Source: Collinsella sp. (GTDB lineage: Bacteria > Actinomycetota > Coriobacteriia > Coriobacteriales > Coriobacteriaceae). From it: a DNA stretch of 23,916 nt. The translations under genes and the position numbers were made by a program. This document shows, piece after piece, positions 14,419-23,357 of this stretch; the first letter of the stretch is position 1, and each line of letters opens with the position of its first letter. The stretch is taken from the NCBI GenBank assembly GCA_019414645.1, contig DXLP01000031.1, forward strand, positions 1-23,916. The letters are read 5' to 3'. Under the pieces are notes generated by a model. That model made no database searches. It was not told where the DNA came from and was given only the letters and a program-made list of their open reading frames with translations.

Positions 14419-15928
14419 GGTAGTCCCTTCGTACACGCGGTCCCTGGTCGTCGGTACGCAGACGCGCCGACGGGTCCGAGTTCAAATCGATTCGATTATA
14501 TCCGCCGCCCGCGTTGCGAGGGCTGGGGCGCTGAGGACGACCTTGCGGCGCCGTTCGCTGACGCGGGCGGGCTGCCGGCTCGGTCGCAGAGCCATCCAGG
14601 ACGGTAAAACCGTTACGCGAAGATCGCTCGCCGCGCACGTGGGGCACGCCGGCGGTACTCTCATCCATAACGGCAAAGCTCTCGCGGCGGCGGTCATACT
14701 CATCGCGGCGGGCGCTCTCGTACGAAACGCGCAGGATCAACCCGGCAAGCATGAGCGACACAATAATCGACGAACCGCCGTAGCTAATAAACGGCAACGG
14801 TTTGCCCGTCATGGGAAACACGTTGAGGATGCCCAGCGCGTTAATCAAAAACTGCACTGCGAGAATGACCGCGGAGCCAGACGCCATAAGCGCGCCCCGG
14901 CGATCGGTCGCCTGCTCGGCAATGCGAAACGCCGAGTAGATCAGCATCGCAAACACCAAGAAGAACAGCACGGTTCCGACAAAACCGACTTCCTCGCCAA
15001 TGATGGCCAGGATGTAGTCATTGTGCGCCTCGGGCAGATACGAGTACTTCATGGTTGAGTTGCCGATGCCACGGCCGAACAGACCGCCCGAGGCAAAGGC
15101 CATAATGGCAAGCGTGGCCTGATAGCCGTCACCATACTCGTCGGCCCAAGGGTTCAAGGCAACCTGAATACGCACCATACGGTACGGCTCTGCGACAAGC
15201 GCAATCACGATCACGAGAATGCCGAAGATTAGCACGCCGATGATAAATCTGGGGTCGAGACCCGCAAACAACGCCATGCACATGAGGGTCAACAGGATGA
15301 TCAGGACAGTACCGAAATCGGGCTGGATAAAGATCAGAAAGAGCGAAATGCCCAGGTAGATGCCCATCTTGCGAAGGAATTCGTTGATGTTGCCACCGGG
15401 CGAAAAGAAGCGATCAAGCATGATGGCCGAATACGCAATGGCAAATGGCTTTAAAAACTCGGAAGGCTGGAACTGAATACCGGCGATGTTAAGCCAGCGC
15501 GTGGCGCCACGGCTGCCGCTGCCCACCAAGAACACCAGAAACAGTAGCCCTATCATGCCTATGAGGAAGATCCTGAGCACATCCTCCCCAAACCAGCTGT
15601 CCGGCAAAACGCGCACGATGGCAATCAGCGCCAGAACACCGACCACGGCAAACGCGGCCTGTCGACCCAGAAAAAACGTCGCCGAGCCATTCTCGTGCAG
15701 CGCCTCGACCGAAGACGCCGAGTACACCATCAGCAGGCCAAAGCATACCAAGGTAAACAAGCAGGCCATGAATATCAAACGGGGGCGCATGATACGGGCG
15801 GGAACGCCGGCAATATAGCGTTCGCTAAACGACTGCCCGCCGCGACCGGAACGCGGTGTGCTGCGCCGCGAGGAAGCACGGTCCGAGTCGGGCCTCCTCA
15901 TACCTTGTCGGGGGCTCTCCTCTCTCAC
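14408..15928 (-). CDS. ftsW: FtsW, septal peptidoglycan glycosyltransferase (SEDS family)
   Basis: FtsW polymerises lipid II at the septum together with FtsI. The sequence has about ten membrane helices between roughly residues 48 and 402, with SRGATRWLNIAGIQFQPSEFLK in the large outside loop. The segment PEAHNDYILAIIGEEVG carries the presumed catalytic Asp (about D304), and the family end motif is PFISYGGSSIIVSL. The first 45 residues are basic and disordered, and the last 105 form an Arg-rich cytoplasmic tail containing two similar motifs, FAVMDEST and FTVLDGSA. The start is uncertain: GTG 15928 has AGGGG at six bases, TTG 15934 lies further up, and ATG 15901 has no well-spaced site. It begins about nine bases after the murD stop. 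Function is certain. Confidence 0.95.
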   Translation of the reverse strand: MREESPRQGMRRPDSDRASSRRSTPRSGRGGQSFSERYIAGVPARIMRPRLIFMACLFTLVCFGLLMVYSASSVEALHENGSATFFLGRQAAFAVVGVLALIAIVRVLPDSWFGEDVLRIFLIGMIGLLFLVFLVGSGSRGATRWLNIAGIQFQPSEFLKPFAIAYSAIMLDRFFSPGGNINEFLRKMGIYLGISLFLIFIQPDFGTVLIILLTLMCMALFAGLDPRFIIGVLIFGILVIVIALVAEPYRMVRIQVALNPWADEYGDGYQATLAIMAFASGGLFGRGIGNSTMKYSYLPEAHNDYILAIIGEEVGFVGTVLFFLVFAMLIYSAFRIAEQATDRRGALMASGSAVILAVQFLINALGILNVFPMTGKPLPFISYGGSSIIVSLMLAGLILRVSYESARRDEYDRRRESFAVMDESTAGVPHVRGERSSRNGFTVLDGSATEPAARPRQRTAPQGRPQRPSPRNAGGGYNRIDLNSDPSARLRTDDQGPRVRRDYHDR

Positions 15929-15937
15929 CGGCAACCC

Positions 15938-17344
15938 CTATTCCATTTGCGATTTCGCCGCAGCGGCAAGCTGGGCCACATAGTCCTTAAACACGCGGCC
16001 GCGCTCCTCATAGCCCGAGAACTCATCGAACGAAGAGCAGGCAGGAGAAAGTAAGATCACGTCGCCACGGCTCGACAGCGAACGGGCGACGTCCACGGCA
16101 TCGCGCAGGTCATCCGCCTGGGCGATATCCACATCGCCGTCGACATCGGCCTCGTCCATAGCGGCGGTGAAACGCTCGCGCGCATCGCCAAAGCAGACGA
16201 CCGAGCGTACGTTATCCATAACAACGCGCGCGAAGTCCGTGAGCGGCGTGCCCTTATCGTGGCCGCCGAGCAGCAAGATCACGTCGTCATCGGGAAATGC
16301 CGTCAGTGCCTTCTCGACCGCATCGGTGTTGGTCGCCTTGGAATCGTTGACGTAGCGCACGCCGTCAATCTCGCCACACGGCTCCACGCGGTGCTCGAGC
16401 GGCTGGAACGAGGCAAGACCGCGGCAGACACCATCGACATCGGCACCGACCGCCAAGGCAGCCGTGGCGGCGCACAGGGCATTGATAACATTGTGATGGC
16501 CCGAGATCTTGAGCTCGGATGTAGCGATGAGCGGGGTCTCGACGCCCTTCAGGCGCACGACCATCTTGCCGTCGCGCACAAAGGCGGCATCCTCGCCCTC
16601 AGGCTCGTCAAAGGCAACCTTGCAGATGCGACGACCCGGCGTGTAGATGTACTCATCGAACTCGTGAATGCCGGCGTCTTCGACGTCGACAACCGCCAGA
16701 TCGTCATCGACCATATTGTCAAACAGTTTGATCTTGGCAAGCGCGTAGTTCTTATGGCTCTTATGCCAGCCCAAGTGGTCGGGAGTGATGTTGAGCAGCA
16801 CCGCCACGCGGGGGTGGAGCTCGGTTGTCGTAGCAATCTGATAGCTCGAGAGCTCAGCCACAAACCACTCGTTGTGGGCTCGGCCGTCAATCTCGTTGAC
16901 CGGCGGCTCGCCGATGTTGCCGACAGCAACGCTGGCCTCGCCGGCAGCCTTAAGCAGATAATCAGCCAGCGACGTGGTGGTCGTCTTGCCGTTGGTGCCC
17001 GTGATGGCAATCCAGTTATCGGGCGACAGGCGATAGGCAAACTCGGGCTCACCCATAATCTGGGCGGCATGCTCGCGCCCGGCCTTAAAGAAGCCCGAGA
17101 ACTCCGAGATGCCCGGGCACGTCACGCATACGTCATAGGCGCCCTCGACCTGTTCGGTCCCATAGACAAACGACGCACCAGCAGCCTCGAGCGCACGCGT
17201 GGCGTCATTGGGTTCAGAGGTGCCACCGCCATACACGGTAACGGCACTTACGCGCTCGGAATGTGCCAGCGCCCAGCGGGCGACATCGAGACCGGATTTG
17301 CCCTGACCCAAAACGAGCAGGCTAAAGACATCAGCAAGAGGCAT
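15938..17344 (-). CDS. murD: MurD, UDP-MurNAc-L-alanine-D-glutamate ligase
   Basis: MurD adds D-Glu to UDP-MurNAc-L-Ala using ATP. The 468-residue protein has an N-terminal LVLGQGKSGLDVAR nucleotide-sugar-binding loop and the ATP loop GTNGKTTTTS (116-125). It continues with VAELSSYQI (E164 to Q169 region), ITPDHLGWHKS, the QPLEHRVE turn and VNDSKATN, in the order typical of MurD. The C-terminal domain ends with SPACSSFDEFSGYEERGRVF, a strong MurD hallmark. It starts nine bases after the mraY stop with only a weak Shine-Dalgarno site, so coupling is likely. Length is usual. Confidence 0.97.
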   Translation of the reverse strand: MPLADVFSLLVLGQGKSGLDVARWALAHSERVSAVTVYGGGTSEPNDATRALEAAGASFVYGTEQVEGAYDVCVTCPGISEFSGFFKAGREHAAQIMGEPEFAYRLSPDNWIAITGTNGKTTTTSLADYLLKAAGEASVAVGNIGEPPVNEIDGRAHNEWFVAELSSYQIATTTELHPRVAVLLNITPDHLGWHKSHKNYALAKIKLFDNMVDDDLAVVDVEDAGIHEFDEYIYTPGRRICKVAFDEPEGEDAAFVRDGKMVVRLKGVETPLIATSELKISGHHNVINALCAATAALAVGADVDGVCRGLASFQPLEHRVEPCGEIDGVRYVNDSKATNTDAVEKALTAFPDDDVILLLGGHDKGTPLTDFARVVMDNVRSVVCFGDARERFTAAMDEADVDGDVDIAQADDLRDAVDVARSLSSRGDVILLSPACSSFDEFSGYEERGRVFKDYVAQLAAAAKSQME

Positions 17345-17353
17345 GAAAGACCA

Positions 17354-18373
17354 CTATCCCAACTGGAAGAACAGGGCAAGGCCAACGGCACCAAAGGCAG
17401 CAGCGATAATCCAAAAACGGATGACGACCTTGGTCTCGGCCCAGCCCTTCTTTTCGAAATGATGATGGATGGGCGCCATAAGGAAGACGCGCTTGTGCGT
17501 AAAGTGGAAGTAGACAACCTGAATCATGACCGACAGGGTCTCAACGATAAACAGGCCGCCGATGATGAGGGAGACGACCTCGGTGTTGGTCATGATGGAC
17601 GTGCAGGCAAACGCGGCGCCTAGGGCAAGCGAGCCGGTATCGCCCATAAAGATGCTCGCCGGATAGCAGTTGAACCACAGAAAGCCCAAGCAGGCACCGG
17701 CACACGCGGTGCAGAAGATGGACAGGTTCACGTCTCCGTGCAAAAACGCCATGGCAGCCATGGCGAGCATGGCAATCATGGAGGTGCCGCCAGCAAGACC
17801 GTCAAGGCCATCGGTCAGGTTCACGGCATTAGAAAGACCGGCGATCATCAGCCAGCAAAAGACAATGTAGAGCCACGGGAACGAAAGGCCGCAGATGGTG
17901 GTCGAAAGCACGCCAAGGTCAATCGTCAGGCCGCCGGGAAAACGAATCTCGGGGGCGACGCCGCACCAGTTAACGGCAAGTACCGTAAAGGTGACACAGA
18001 TAATGGTTAGGCCGATCATCTTGGCATGAGGCGTCAGACCGAGCGAGCGCCCATGCGTAACGGAGGTCAGGTCGTCGATCAGGCCCAGCACGCCTGTCGC
18101 CAGCGTGGCGAGCAGCACGAGCACGAGCTCGGTGGTGAGCTTGCCCATCAGCAGGCAGGTCAGCGAAATCGCGACGAGAATGACAACGCCACCCATGGTG
18201 GGCGTTCCCTGCTTAACCAAATGACGCTTGGGGCCGTCGGCACGAACCTGCTGGCCGATACCCTCGACCTTAAGTAGCTTGATCCACCACGGCATGAGCA
18301 GCAGCGCAATGGCAGCGGCGATGCCAAGCCCCAAAAAAGCCTGATACGTTGGATACGAGGGATTGCCGAACAT
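17354..18373 (-). CDS. mraY: MraY, phospho-MurNAc-pentapeptide transferase
   Basis: MraY attaches the UDP-MurNAc-peptide to undecaprenyl phosphate in the membrane, forming lipid I. The 339-residue protein has about ten hydrophobic segments. Conserved motifs in order are GTPTMGG (57-62), LIDDLTSV with the paired aspartates D100-D101, NAVNLTDGLDGLAGG (183-196), the active-site loop FMGDTGSLALG (242-252) and the histidine-rich APIHHHFEKKGW (300-311). It begins three bases after the murF stop. Length and motif set are normal. Confidence 0.97.
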   Translation of the reverse strand: MFGNPSYPTYQAFLGLGIAAAIALLLMPWWIKLLKVEGIGQQVRADGPKRHLVKQGTPTMGGVVILVAISLTCLLMGKLTTELVLVLLATLATGVLGLIDDLTSVTHGRSLGLTPHAKMIGLTIICVTFTVLAVNWCGVAPEIRFPGGLTIDLGVLSTTICGLSFPWLYIVFCWLMIAGLSNAVNLTDGLDGLAGGTSMIAMLAMAAMAFLHGDVNLSIFCTACAGACLGFLWFNCYPASIFMGDTGSLALGAAFACTSIMTNTEVVSLIIGGLFIVETLSVMIQVVYFHFTHKRVFLMAPIHHHFEKKGWAETKVVIRFWIIAAAFGAVGLALFFQLG

Positions 18374-18376
18374 GGG

Positions 18377-19801
18377 CTAGCACACACCTTCCACAAAGCG
18401 GTCGAGCTCAACAAAGCGGGAACCCTTGACCAGTACAACATCATGTTTTTCAAGCGCGCCGCCCATGCGGTCGAGCACCTGCTGATAATCGGAGAACACC
18501 TGGATGCGGTCCTCGTCCATGCCCATCATGCGCGCGGCATCGGCCATAAGCTGGGCCAGCTCACCACCCACGCACGCCAGCATGTCGAGCTTCTTGGCGG
18601 CGGCATAGGCGCCCACGAGCTCATGCATGCGAGGAGCCTCATCGCCCATCTCGCCCATCTCGCCCAGGATCGCCATGCGAGACCCCGTGCACGAAAGCGA
18701 GCACAGCAGATCGAGACCAGCAGCCATGGATTCGGCGCTGGCGTTATAGGAATCGTCGATGACGCGGGCACCGCTCTTGGCGCGCTTGATCTCCTGGCGG
18801 TGCCCGGTGATCGTGAGGCCCCTAAAGGCAGCATCGATCTGCTCGGGCGTCACGCCCAGGCGATAGGCAACCGCGGCGGCCTTAACGGCATTTGGGACGG
18901 ACTGCACGCCGGGGATGGCAAGCATGGTATCGGTCGTCTCACCCTGGCCAAAATCGAGCGTAAAGACCGGACGGCCCTCGTCATCAACACGAATGTCGCG
19001 GGCACGGACCTCATCATCGTCCGAGACGCCGGCCAGCATCACATCGATACCAGCAGGCTGGGCGAACGTATCGCGAATGAACGGCGTAAAGTCGTCCTCA
19101 CCGCCCAAAACCAGCAGCGGCAAGAAGTCGCCGGCGGCGCACATACCCTGGACAATCTCGGCCTTAGCGCGGGCGATGTTCTCGCGGCTGCCCAAAATGC
19201 CGATGTGAGAGGTACCAATCTTGCTCACGATGGCAAGGTTGGGATTGGCGGACTGGGACAGGCGCTCAATCTCGTGGAAATGGTTCATGCCCATCTCGAG
19301 CACCAGGACCTCGGTATCGGCCGGAGCAGAAAGCACCGTGAGCGGCATGCCGATCAGGTTATTGAAATTGCCCTTGGTGGCCCAGACACGATAGCGCTTG
19401 GCGAGCACGGCGGCGAGCACGTCCTTGGTCGTCGTCTTGCCGATGGAACCGGTAATACCAACGACCAGGCAGCCAAGCTCCAGACGGTACGCGTGCGCCA
19501 AACGCAGCAGAAAGTCCTCGGGATCATCGGTCAGCAAGATGGCACAGCCCTTGTCCTGCGCCAGCGAGACCAGCTCGGCCTCGGGCTCACGCGTCATCAC
19601 GACGGCGCCGGCACCCGACTGGACGGCACGGGAAGCAAAATCATTGCCGTCGACGTTTTCACCGGGAAAGGCGACGAAAATCGTCCCTTCCTCGACCTGA
19701 CGCGAGTCGATAACGCACCCGCGGCATACCCGATCGGCTTCTCCCGTCACGGTTCGGGCCCCTGTTGCGGCCGCGAGGTTGTTGACGGCGATCTCTATCA
19801 T
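18377..19801 (-). CDS. murF: MurF, UDP-MurNAc-tripeptide-D-Ala-D-Ala ligase
   Basis: MurF adds the D-Ala-D-Ala dipeptide, completing the cytoplasmic precursor. The 474-residue protein has the N-terminal DSRQVEEGTIFVAFPGENVDG substrate-binding segment. The ATP loop GITGSIGKTTTKD (115-127) and the following TKGNFNNLIGMPLTVL are diagnostic of MurF rather than MurE. VLEMGMNHFHEIERL and VIDDSYNASAESM in the later domains support the same call. GGGGAG lies five bases before the ATG. It directly follows ftsI, with no murE between them; the 126-base gap shows no trace of one. Confidence 0.97.
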   Translation of the reverse strand: MIEIAVNNLAAATGARTVTGEADRVCRGCVIDSRQVEEGTIFVAFPGENVDGNDFASRAVQSGAGAVVMTREPEAELVSLAQDKGCAILLTDDPEDFLLRLAHAYRLELGCLVVGITGSIGKTTTKDVLAAVLAKRYRVWATKGNFNNLIGMPLTVLSAPADTEVLVLEMGMNHFHEIERLSQSANPNLAIVSKIGTSHIGILGSRENIARAKAEIVQGMCAAGDFLPLLVLGGEDDFTPFIRDTFAQPAGIDVMLAGVSDDDEVRARDIRVDDEGRPVFTLDFGQGETTDTMLAIPGVQSVPNAVKAAAVAYRLGVTPEQIDAAFRGLTITGHRQEIKRAKSGARVIDDSYNASAESMAAGLDLLCSLSCTGSRMAILGEMGEMGDEAPRMHELVGAYAAAKKLDMLACVGGELAQLMADAARMMGMDEDRIQVFSDYQQVLDRMGGALEKHDVVLVKGSRFVELDRFVEGVC

Positions 19802-19927
19802 TGCAGCTCCCCTGTAAACCTAATAATGCTATCGGCGTATTGTATCCCAGCGCCGCACATGCGTGGTGCAGGGCATGTGAACACCCTCATATGGGACAAC
19901 AAACCACGCCCCAAAGATTGTAACCCC
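19802..19927 (-). promoter_or_regulatory. ftsI-murF gap with inverted repeat and possible -10
   Basis: This 126-base gap is the largest inside the mraZ-to-ftsQ block apart from the promoter regions. It contains a perfect 7-bp inverted repeat CACATGC-N10-GCATGTG (19856-19879) and, just downstream on the minus strand, a -10-like TACAAT near 19839-19844. No convincing -35 is seen at 17 bp, so an internal promoter is only possible. No terminator T run is visible. Confidence 0.35.
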
Positions 19928-21793
19928 CTACTTCGTGTGCGGGATACCCAGCACGTCGAGCGCGTTGGCCATAATGGACTGGAACGGCACCGCAGCGGCA
20001 TCTGAGCCGCTCGGCGTTCCGTCGAGCGTGATATAGCACAGCACCTTGGGCGATTGTGCCGGCGCAAAGCCCATAAAGGACGACATGTAGTTCTCCTTGA
20101 GGTAGCCGCCGTTCTCGTCGGCTCGTTCGGCCGTACCGGTCTTACCCGCCACGTCATAGCCGTCAACCGCGCCGCCAACGCCCGTTCCCTCGGACACGAC
20201 CGTCTGCATGCACGATGTCACCTGGGATGCGGCGTCCTCAGAAATCGCGCGTTCGCCTTCGCCCCAGTCCTTCTCGTCGCCTTTGCTGGACTTATAGAAG
20301 TGCGGGGTCATCATCACGCCGCCGTTGGCGATGCCGCCCACGGCACGTGCGATCTCAATCGGCGAGACGGACAGCGCCTGTCCAAAGCTCATCGATCCCA
20401 GCGTGGCGCCGTCATACTGGTCACGCTCCTTGACGATGCCCAGGCTCTCGCCCGGAAAATCGACACCGGAGCTGTGACCGATGCCCCACTTGTCCACATA
20501 GGCGGCAAAGTCGTCGGCACCGATCTTGCGCCCCACCAGGACAAAGCCCACATTGGACGAACGGCGCATCATCTCGCGCACATCCATGGTCATGCCATAG
20601 TCGCGCTTATCGGCATCGGTAACGGTATCGTCGCCCACCTTGATGCTCGCCGGCACCTCAAACGACGTACTCGATCGTACGACGCCCAAGTCGAAGCCGG
20701 CGCCCGCCACGAGCGTCTTAAAGACCGAGCCGGGCTCGTAGGCGTCAGTGACCAGGCGCAGGTTCATATCCTCGGTCTTGGCGTTCTCCAGATCGGTCTG
20801 GTCGTAGGTCGGGTACGAGCAGGCTGCGAGAATTTCACCGGTCGTGGGGTCGGTGACCAAAGCCGAGCCGTTCTTGGCCTTTGTCTTCTCGACAGCCTCT
20901 GCCAGAGCATCCTCAGCCGCACGCTGGATATTGACGTCGAGCGTCGTCACGATATCAACGCCGTCGACCGCGGCCACCTTTTTATAGGCACCGCCCGCGA
21001 TATAGCTGCCGTCCCTCGCGCGCTCGCGCACGAGAGAACCGTTCGTGCCGGTCAGAAGCTTGTTGTATTGCTTTTCGAGACCCGTCAAGCCGTCGTTGTC
21101 CACATTCACTACACCCAGCACCTGCGATGCCAGATTGCCGTATGGATATACGCGCTTCATGGCCTGCTCAAAAAGCACGCCGGGCAGGTTCTTCTTCTCC
21201 AGCACCGCAGCATCGTCTTCGTCCACTTGGCGCTTGATATACACCCAGGTGCCATCGGACTCGACGAGCTTGCGGCAGGTCTTTTTATCGATTCCAGTTG
21301 CCTTGACCAGCGCCGACACCGTCTTGTCAACATCCTCGACAAGCTGCGGGTTCACGGCGATGTTGCGACATTCGACCGACGACGCCAGCACGTTACCGTT
21401 GCGGTCGTAGATGGTGCCGCGTTTGGCATAGAGGGTCTGCGCAAGCAGGCGGCGCGCATCGGCACGCTCGCGCAGTTTATCGGCTTCGACAATTTGATAG
21501 TCGGCAAGGCGAAAGACGCCCAAGCCCAAGCCAAGCCCAATGAATCCCATGACGGCTTTGCGGCGAGGCAGAGGCGCGCCTGTGAGCCATTCGGTCGACG
21601 AGCTCTTGCGCGACCTGGTGTTATGCACTTGAGGGCCGCCCGAGCCGCGAAGTCGCGACGCCGGGTCGTTGCCACGGGACTGCCCGGCGTTGTAAGATTG
21701 CCGACCCGTTCCTTGATAACCAGAACGTCCCCGCGACGAGGGACGTCCAGAACCGCGGCCCCCATCGGAACCGCGGCGATAGTCATTTGTCAT
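19928..21793 (-). CDS. ftsI: FtsI/PBP3-type septal transpeptidase (class B PBP)
   Basis: This enzyme cross-links septal peptidoglycan and works with FtsW. The 621-residue protein starts with about 77 cytoplasmic residues rich in Arg, Gly and Ser, followed by a membrane helix (about 80-97). The pedestal domain includes KRGTIYDRNGNVLA and ends near LTGLEKQYNKLLTG. The transpeptidase domain has SVFK (S356 nucleophile, K359), SSN (412-414) and KTGTAE (KTG 551-553). No PASTA domains are present, since the protein stops soon after the KTG-containing lobe. The start lies 17 bases after the ftsL-like stop with a weak Shine-Dalgarno site. Function is certain; the low-complexity tail is unusual. Confidence 0.96.
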   Translation of the reverse strand: MTNDYRRGSDGGRGSGRPSSRGRSGYQGTGRQSYNAGQSRGNDPASRLRGSGGPQVHNTRSRKSSSTEWLTGAPLPRRKAVMGFIGLGLGLGVFRLADYQIVEADKLRERADARRLLAQTLYAKRGTIYDRNGNVLASSVECRNIAVNPQLVEDVDKTVSALVKATGIDKKTCRKLVESDGTWVYIKRQVDEDDAAVLEKKNLPGVLFEQAMKRVYPYGNLASQVLGVVNVDNDGLTGLEKQYNKLLTGTNGSLVRERARDGSYIAGGAYKKVAAVDGVDIVTTLDVNIQRAAEDALAEAVEKTKAKNGSALVTDPTTGEILAACSYPTYDQTDLENAKTEDMNLRLVTDAYEPGSVFKTLVAGAGFDLGVVRSSTSFEVPASIKVGDDTVTDADKRDYGMTMDVREMMRRSSNVGFVLVGRKIGADDFAAYVDKWGIGHSSGVDFPGESLGIVKERDQYDGATLGSMSFGQALSVSPIEIARAVGGIANGGVMMTPHFYKSSKGDEKDWGEGERAISEDAASQVTSCMQTVVSEGTGVGGAVDGYDVAGKTGTAERADENGGYLKENYMSSFMGFAPAQSPKVLCYITLDGTPSGSDAAAVPFQSIMANALDVLGIPHTK

Positions 21794-21810
21794 ACTCAGC
21801 TACCGTCTTG

Positions 21811-22281
21811 CTACTGAGCGGTCGCGGTCGCGTTGGCGCCCGCGGCTGCATCCTGCGAAAAGTCAAGTGTAACGCTCTCGCTGGGCTCCACCATGCCATA
21901 AGCGCCCGCAAGGTCGCGAATGCGCGTGTCGGCGCCATAGACCGAATGCATGACCTCCAGGTCGGAGCTCTCATCGGTCGCCTTTTCGAGCGTGTTGGTA
22001 AGCTCGGCGTTGCTGTTGAGCACCTGGGCCGTAACGCCGGCGAGCGCCACGCGGGCGACGCCGATCGTCATGAAGATAGCCGCAATGATGCAAAACGTTT
22101 TAAGAACGCTCATGAAAACCGGGCTTACCGCCTGGTTTGCCTGACGGCCCGCGCCCGTGTAGACATCAAAGCGCGGCGTGCGCTGCTCACGGGGAGCAAC
22201 GGGGGCCTGCGGCGTCTCACGATAGGCGGGCATGGCGTTCATATCATAGGCGAGTGCTGCGCTTGAAGTGTTGTAGCCCAT
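21811..22281 (-). CDS. ftsL: FtsL-like bitopic division protein
   Basis: FtsL forms a complex with FtsQ/DivIB and DivIC/FtsB and helps activate FtsWI. This 156-residue protein has a cytoplasmic segment of about 57 residues, one membrane helix (about 58-81, VLKTFCIIAAIFMTIGVARVAL) and a helical outside region (AQVLNSNAELTNTLEKATDE) suited to a short coiled coil. An Ala/Thr-rich tail follows. Sequence identity to FtsL is too weak to see directly; the call rests on topology, size and position between rsmH and ftsI, where ftsL lies in nearly all dcw clusters. GGGAGG lies nine bases before the ATG. The gap before it (22282-22371) shows nothing notable. Confidence 0.8.
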   Translation of the reverse strand: MGYNTSSAALAYDMNAMPAYRETPQAPVAPREQRTPRFDVYTGAGRQANQAVSPVFMSVLKTFCIIAAIFMTIGVARVALAGVTAQVLNSNAELTNTLEKATDESSDLEVMHSVYGADTRIRDLAGAYGMVEPSESVTLDFSQDAAAGANATATAQ

Positions 22282-22371
22282 GATATGCCGCCTCCCATCC
22301 CGAGTACGTTGGTAGTGTGTTTAAGCTTCGTTTATGGTGCGAGCGGGAGGTCCAATATCGCGCGGTCGCGC

Positions 22372-23337
22372 CTACAGACGCTGCGCCACGCGGATTTTGG
22401 CTGATCTCGCCCGAGGGTTGCGCTCAACCTCATCAGGCTGGGCAACCAAGGGTTTGCGGGTGATGACCTTGAGTATCGGCACGTTGCCGCACACGCACAC
22501 CGGAATCTCCGGCGGACACGTGCACCCCTGGCTCATCTCCTTAAAGTGGTTCTTTACGATACGGTCCTCGAGCGAGTGATACGAGATGACGCAGATACGT
22601 CCGCCCGGGTTGAGCCACCTGGTGGCGGCATCAAGCCCTCGTTCGAGCACATCGAGCTCGTGATTGACCTCGATGCGAATGGCCTGGAAACTTTTCTTGG
22701 CCGGGTGTCCGCCATGCCGACGAGCGGCAGCCGGGATACCCGCCTTGATGATCTCGACAAATTGGCCGGTGGTTTCGATCGGTTCTTGCTCGCGGCGGCG
22801 CACGATCTCGCGCGCGATCTGCGAGGCGAACTTCTCTTCGCCGTAGACGCGTAGAATCCGGGCGAGGTCGTGTTCGTTATAGGTGTTGATGACCTCAGCT
22901 GCGTTTAAGGTGTTATTACCCGGATCCATCCGCATGTCCAATGGGGCGTCCTCGTTATACGAAAAGCCCCTGCCAGGGATATCGAGTTGCGGTGACGAAA
23001 CGCCCAAATCGAACAGGAAGCCATCGACCCCGGGCACCTCGGCCGAGCAAAGTAGCTCGTCCAAGTCGCCGAAGTTGCCCTTCAGCAGCTGGTGCGGAAC
23101 GCCGGGAACCTCGCGGTCCAGACGGGCGCCAGCGGCCTCGAGGGCCATGTCGTCCTGATCGACGCCGAGCAAAAGGCCCGTCTCCCCCACCTGCGCGGCC
23201 ATCTTTACCGAATGGCCGGCACCGCCAAGGGTGCAATCGCAGACAACGGAGCCGCTCTTTAGCCGCAGCGACTCAAGCACTTCGCCGAGCATGACAGGTT
23301 CATGCCGATATTCTTGTGTCAAGATCCCACGCTCCAT
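22372..23337 (-). CDS. rsmH: RsmH (MraW), 16S rRNA C1402 N4-methyltransferase
   Basis: RsmH methylates N4 of C1402 in the ribosomal P site using S-adenosylmethionine. The 321-residue protein has EPVMLGEVLE at the N-terminus, the SAM-binding DCTLGGAGHS (34-43) and GVDQDDMAL. FDLGVSSPQLD, the HPAKKSFQAIRIEVN stretch and the ISYHSLEDRIVK motif follow, all hallmarks of the family. Near the C-terminus a segment GCTCPPEIPVCVCGN carries four cysteines spaced like a metal site; such cysteines occur in other members. The start lies 20 bases after the mraZ stop. Together with mraZ it opens the cluster, as is normal. Confidence 0.97.
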   Translation of the reverse strand: MERGILTQEYRHEPVMLGEVLESLRLKSGSVVCDCTLGGAGHSVKMAAQVGETGLLLGVDQDDMALEAAGARLDREVPGVPHQLLKGNFGDLDELLCSAEVPGVDGFLFDLGVSSPQLDIPGRGFSYNEDAPLDMRMDPGNNTLNAAEVINTYNEHDLARILRVYGEEKFASQIAREIVRRREQEPIETTGQFVEIIKAGIPAAARRHGGHPAKKSFQAIRIEVNHELDVLERGLDAATRWLNPGGRICVISYHSLEDRIVKNHFKEMSQGCTCPPEIPVCVCGNVPILKVITRKPLVAQPDEVERNPRARSAKIRVAQRL

Positions 23338-23357
23338 CCGTTACCCGTGCCTTGCCC

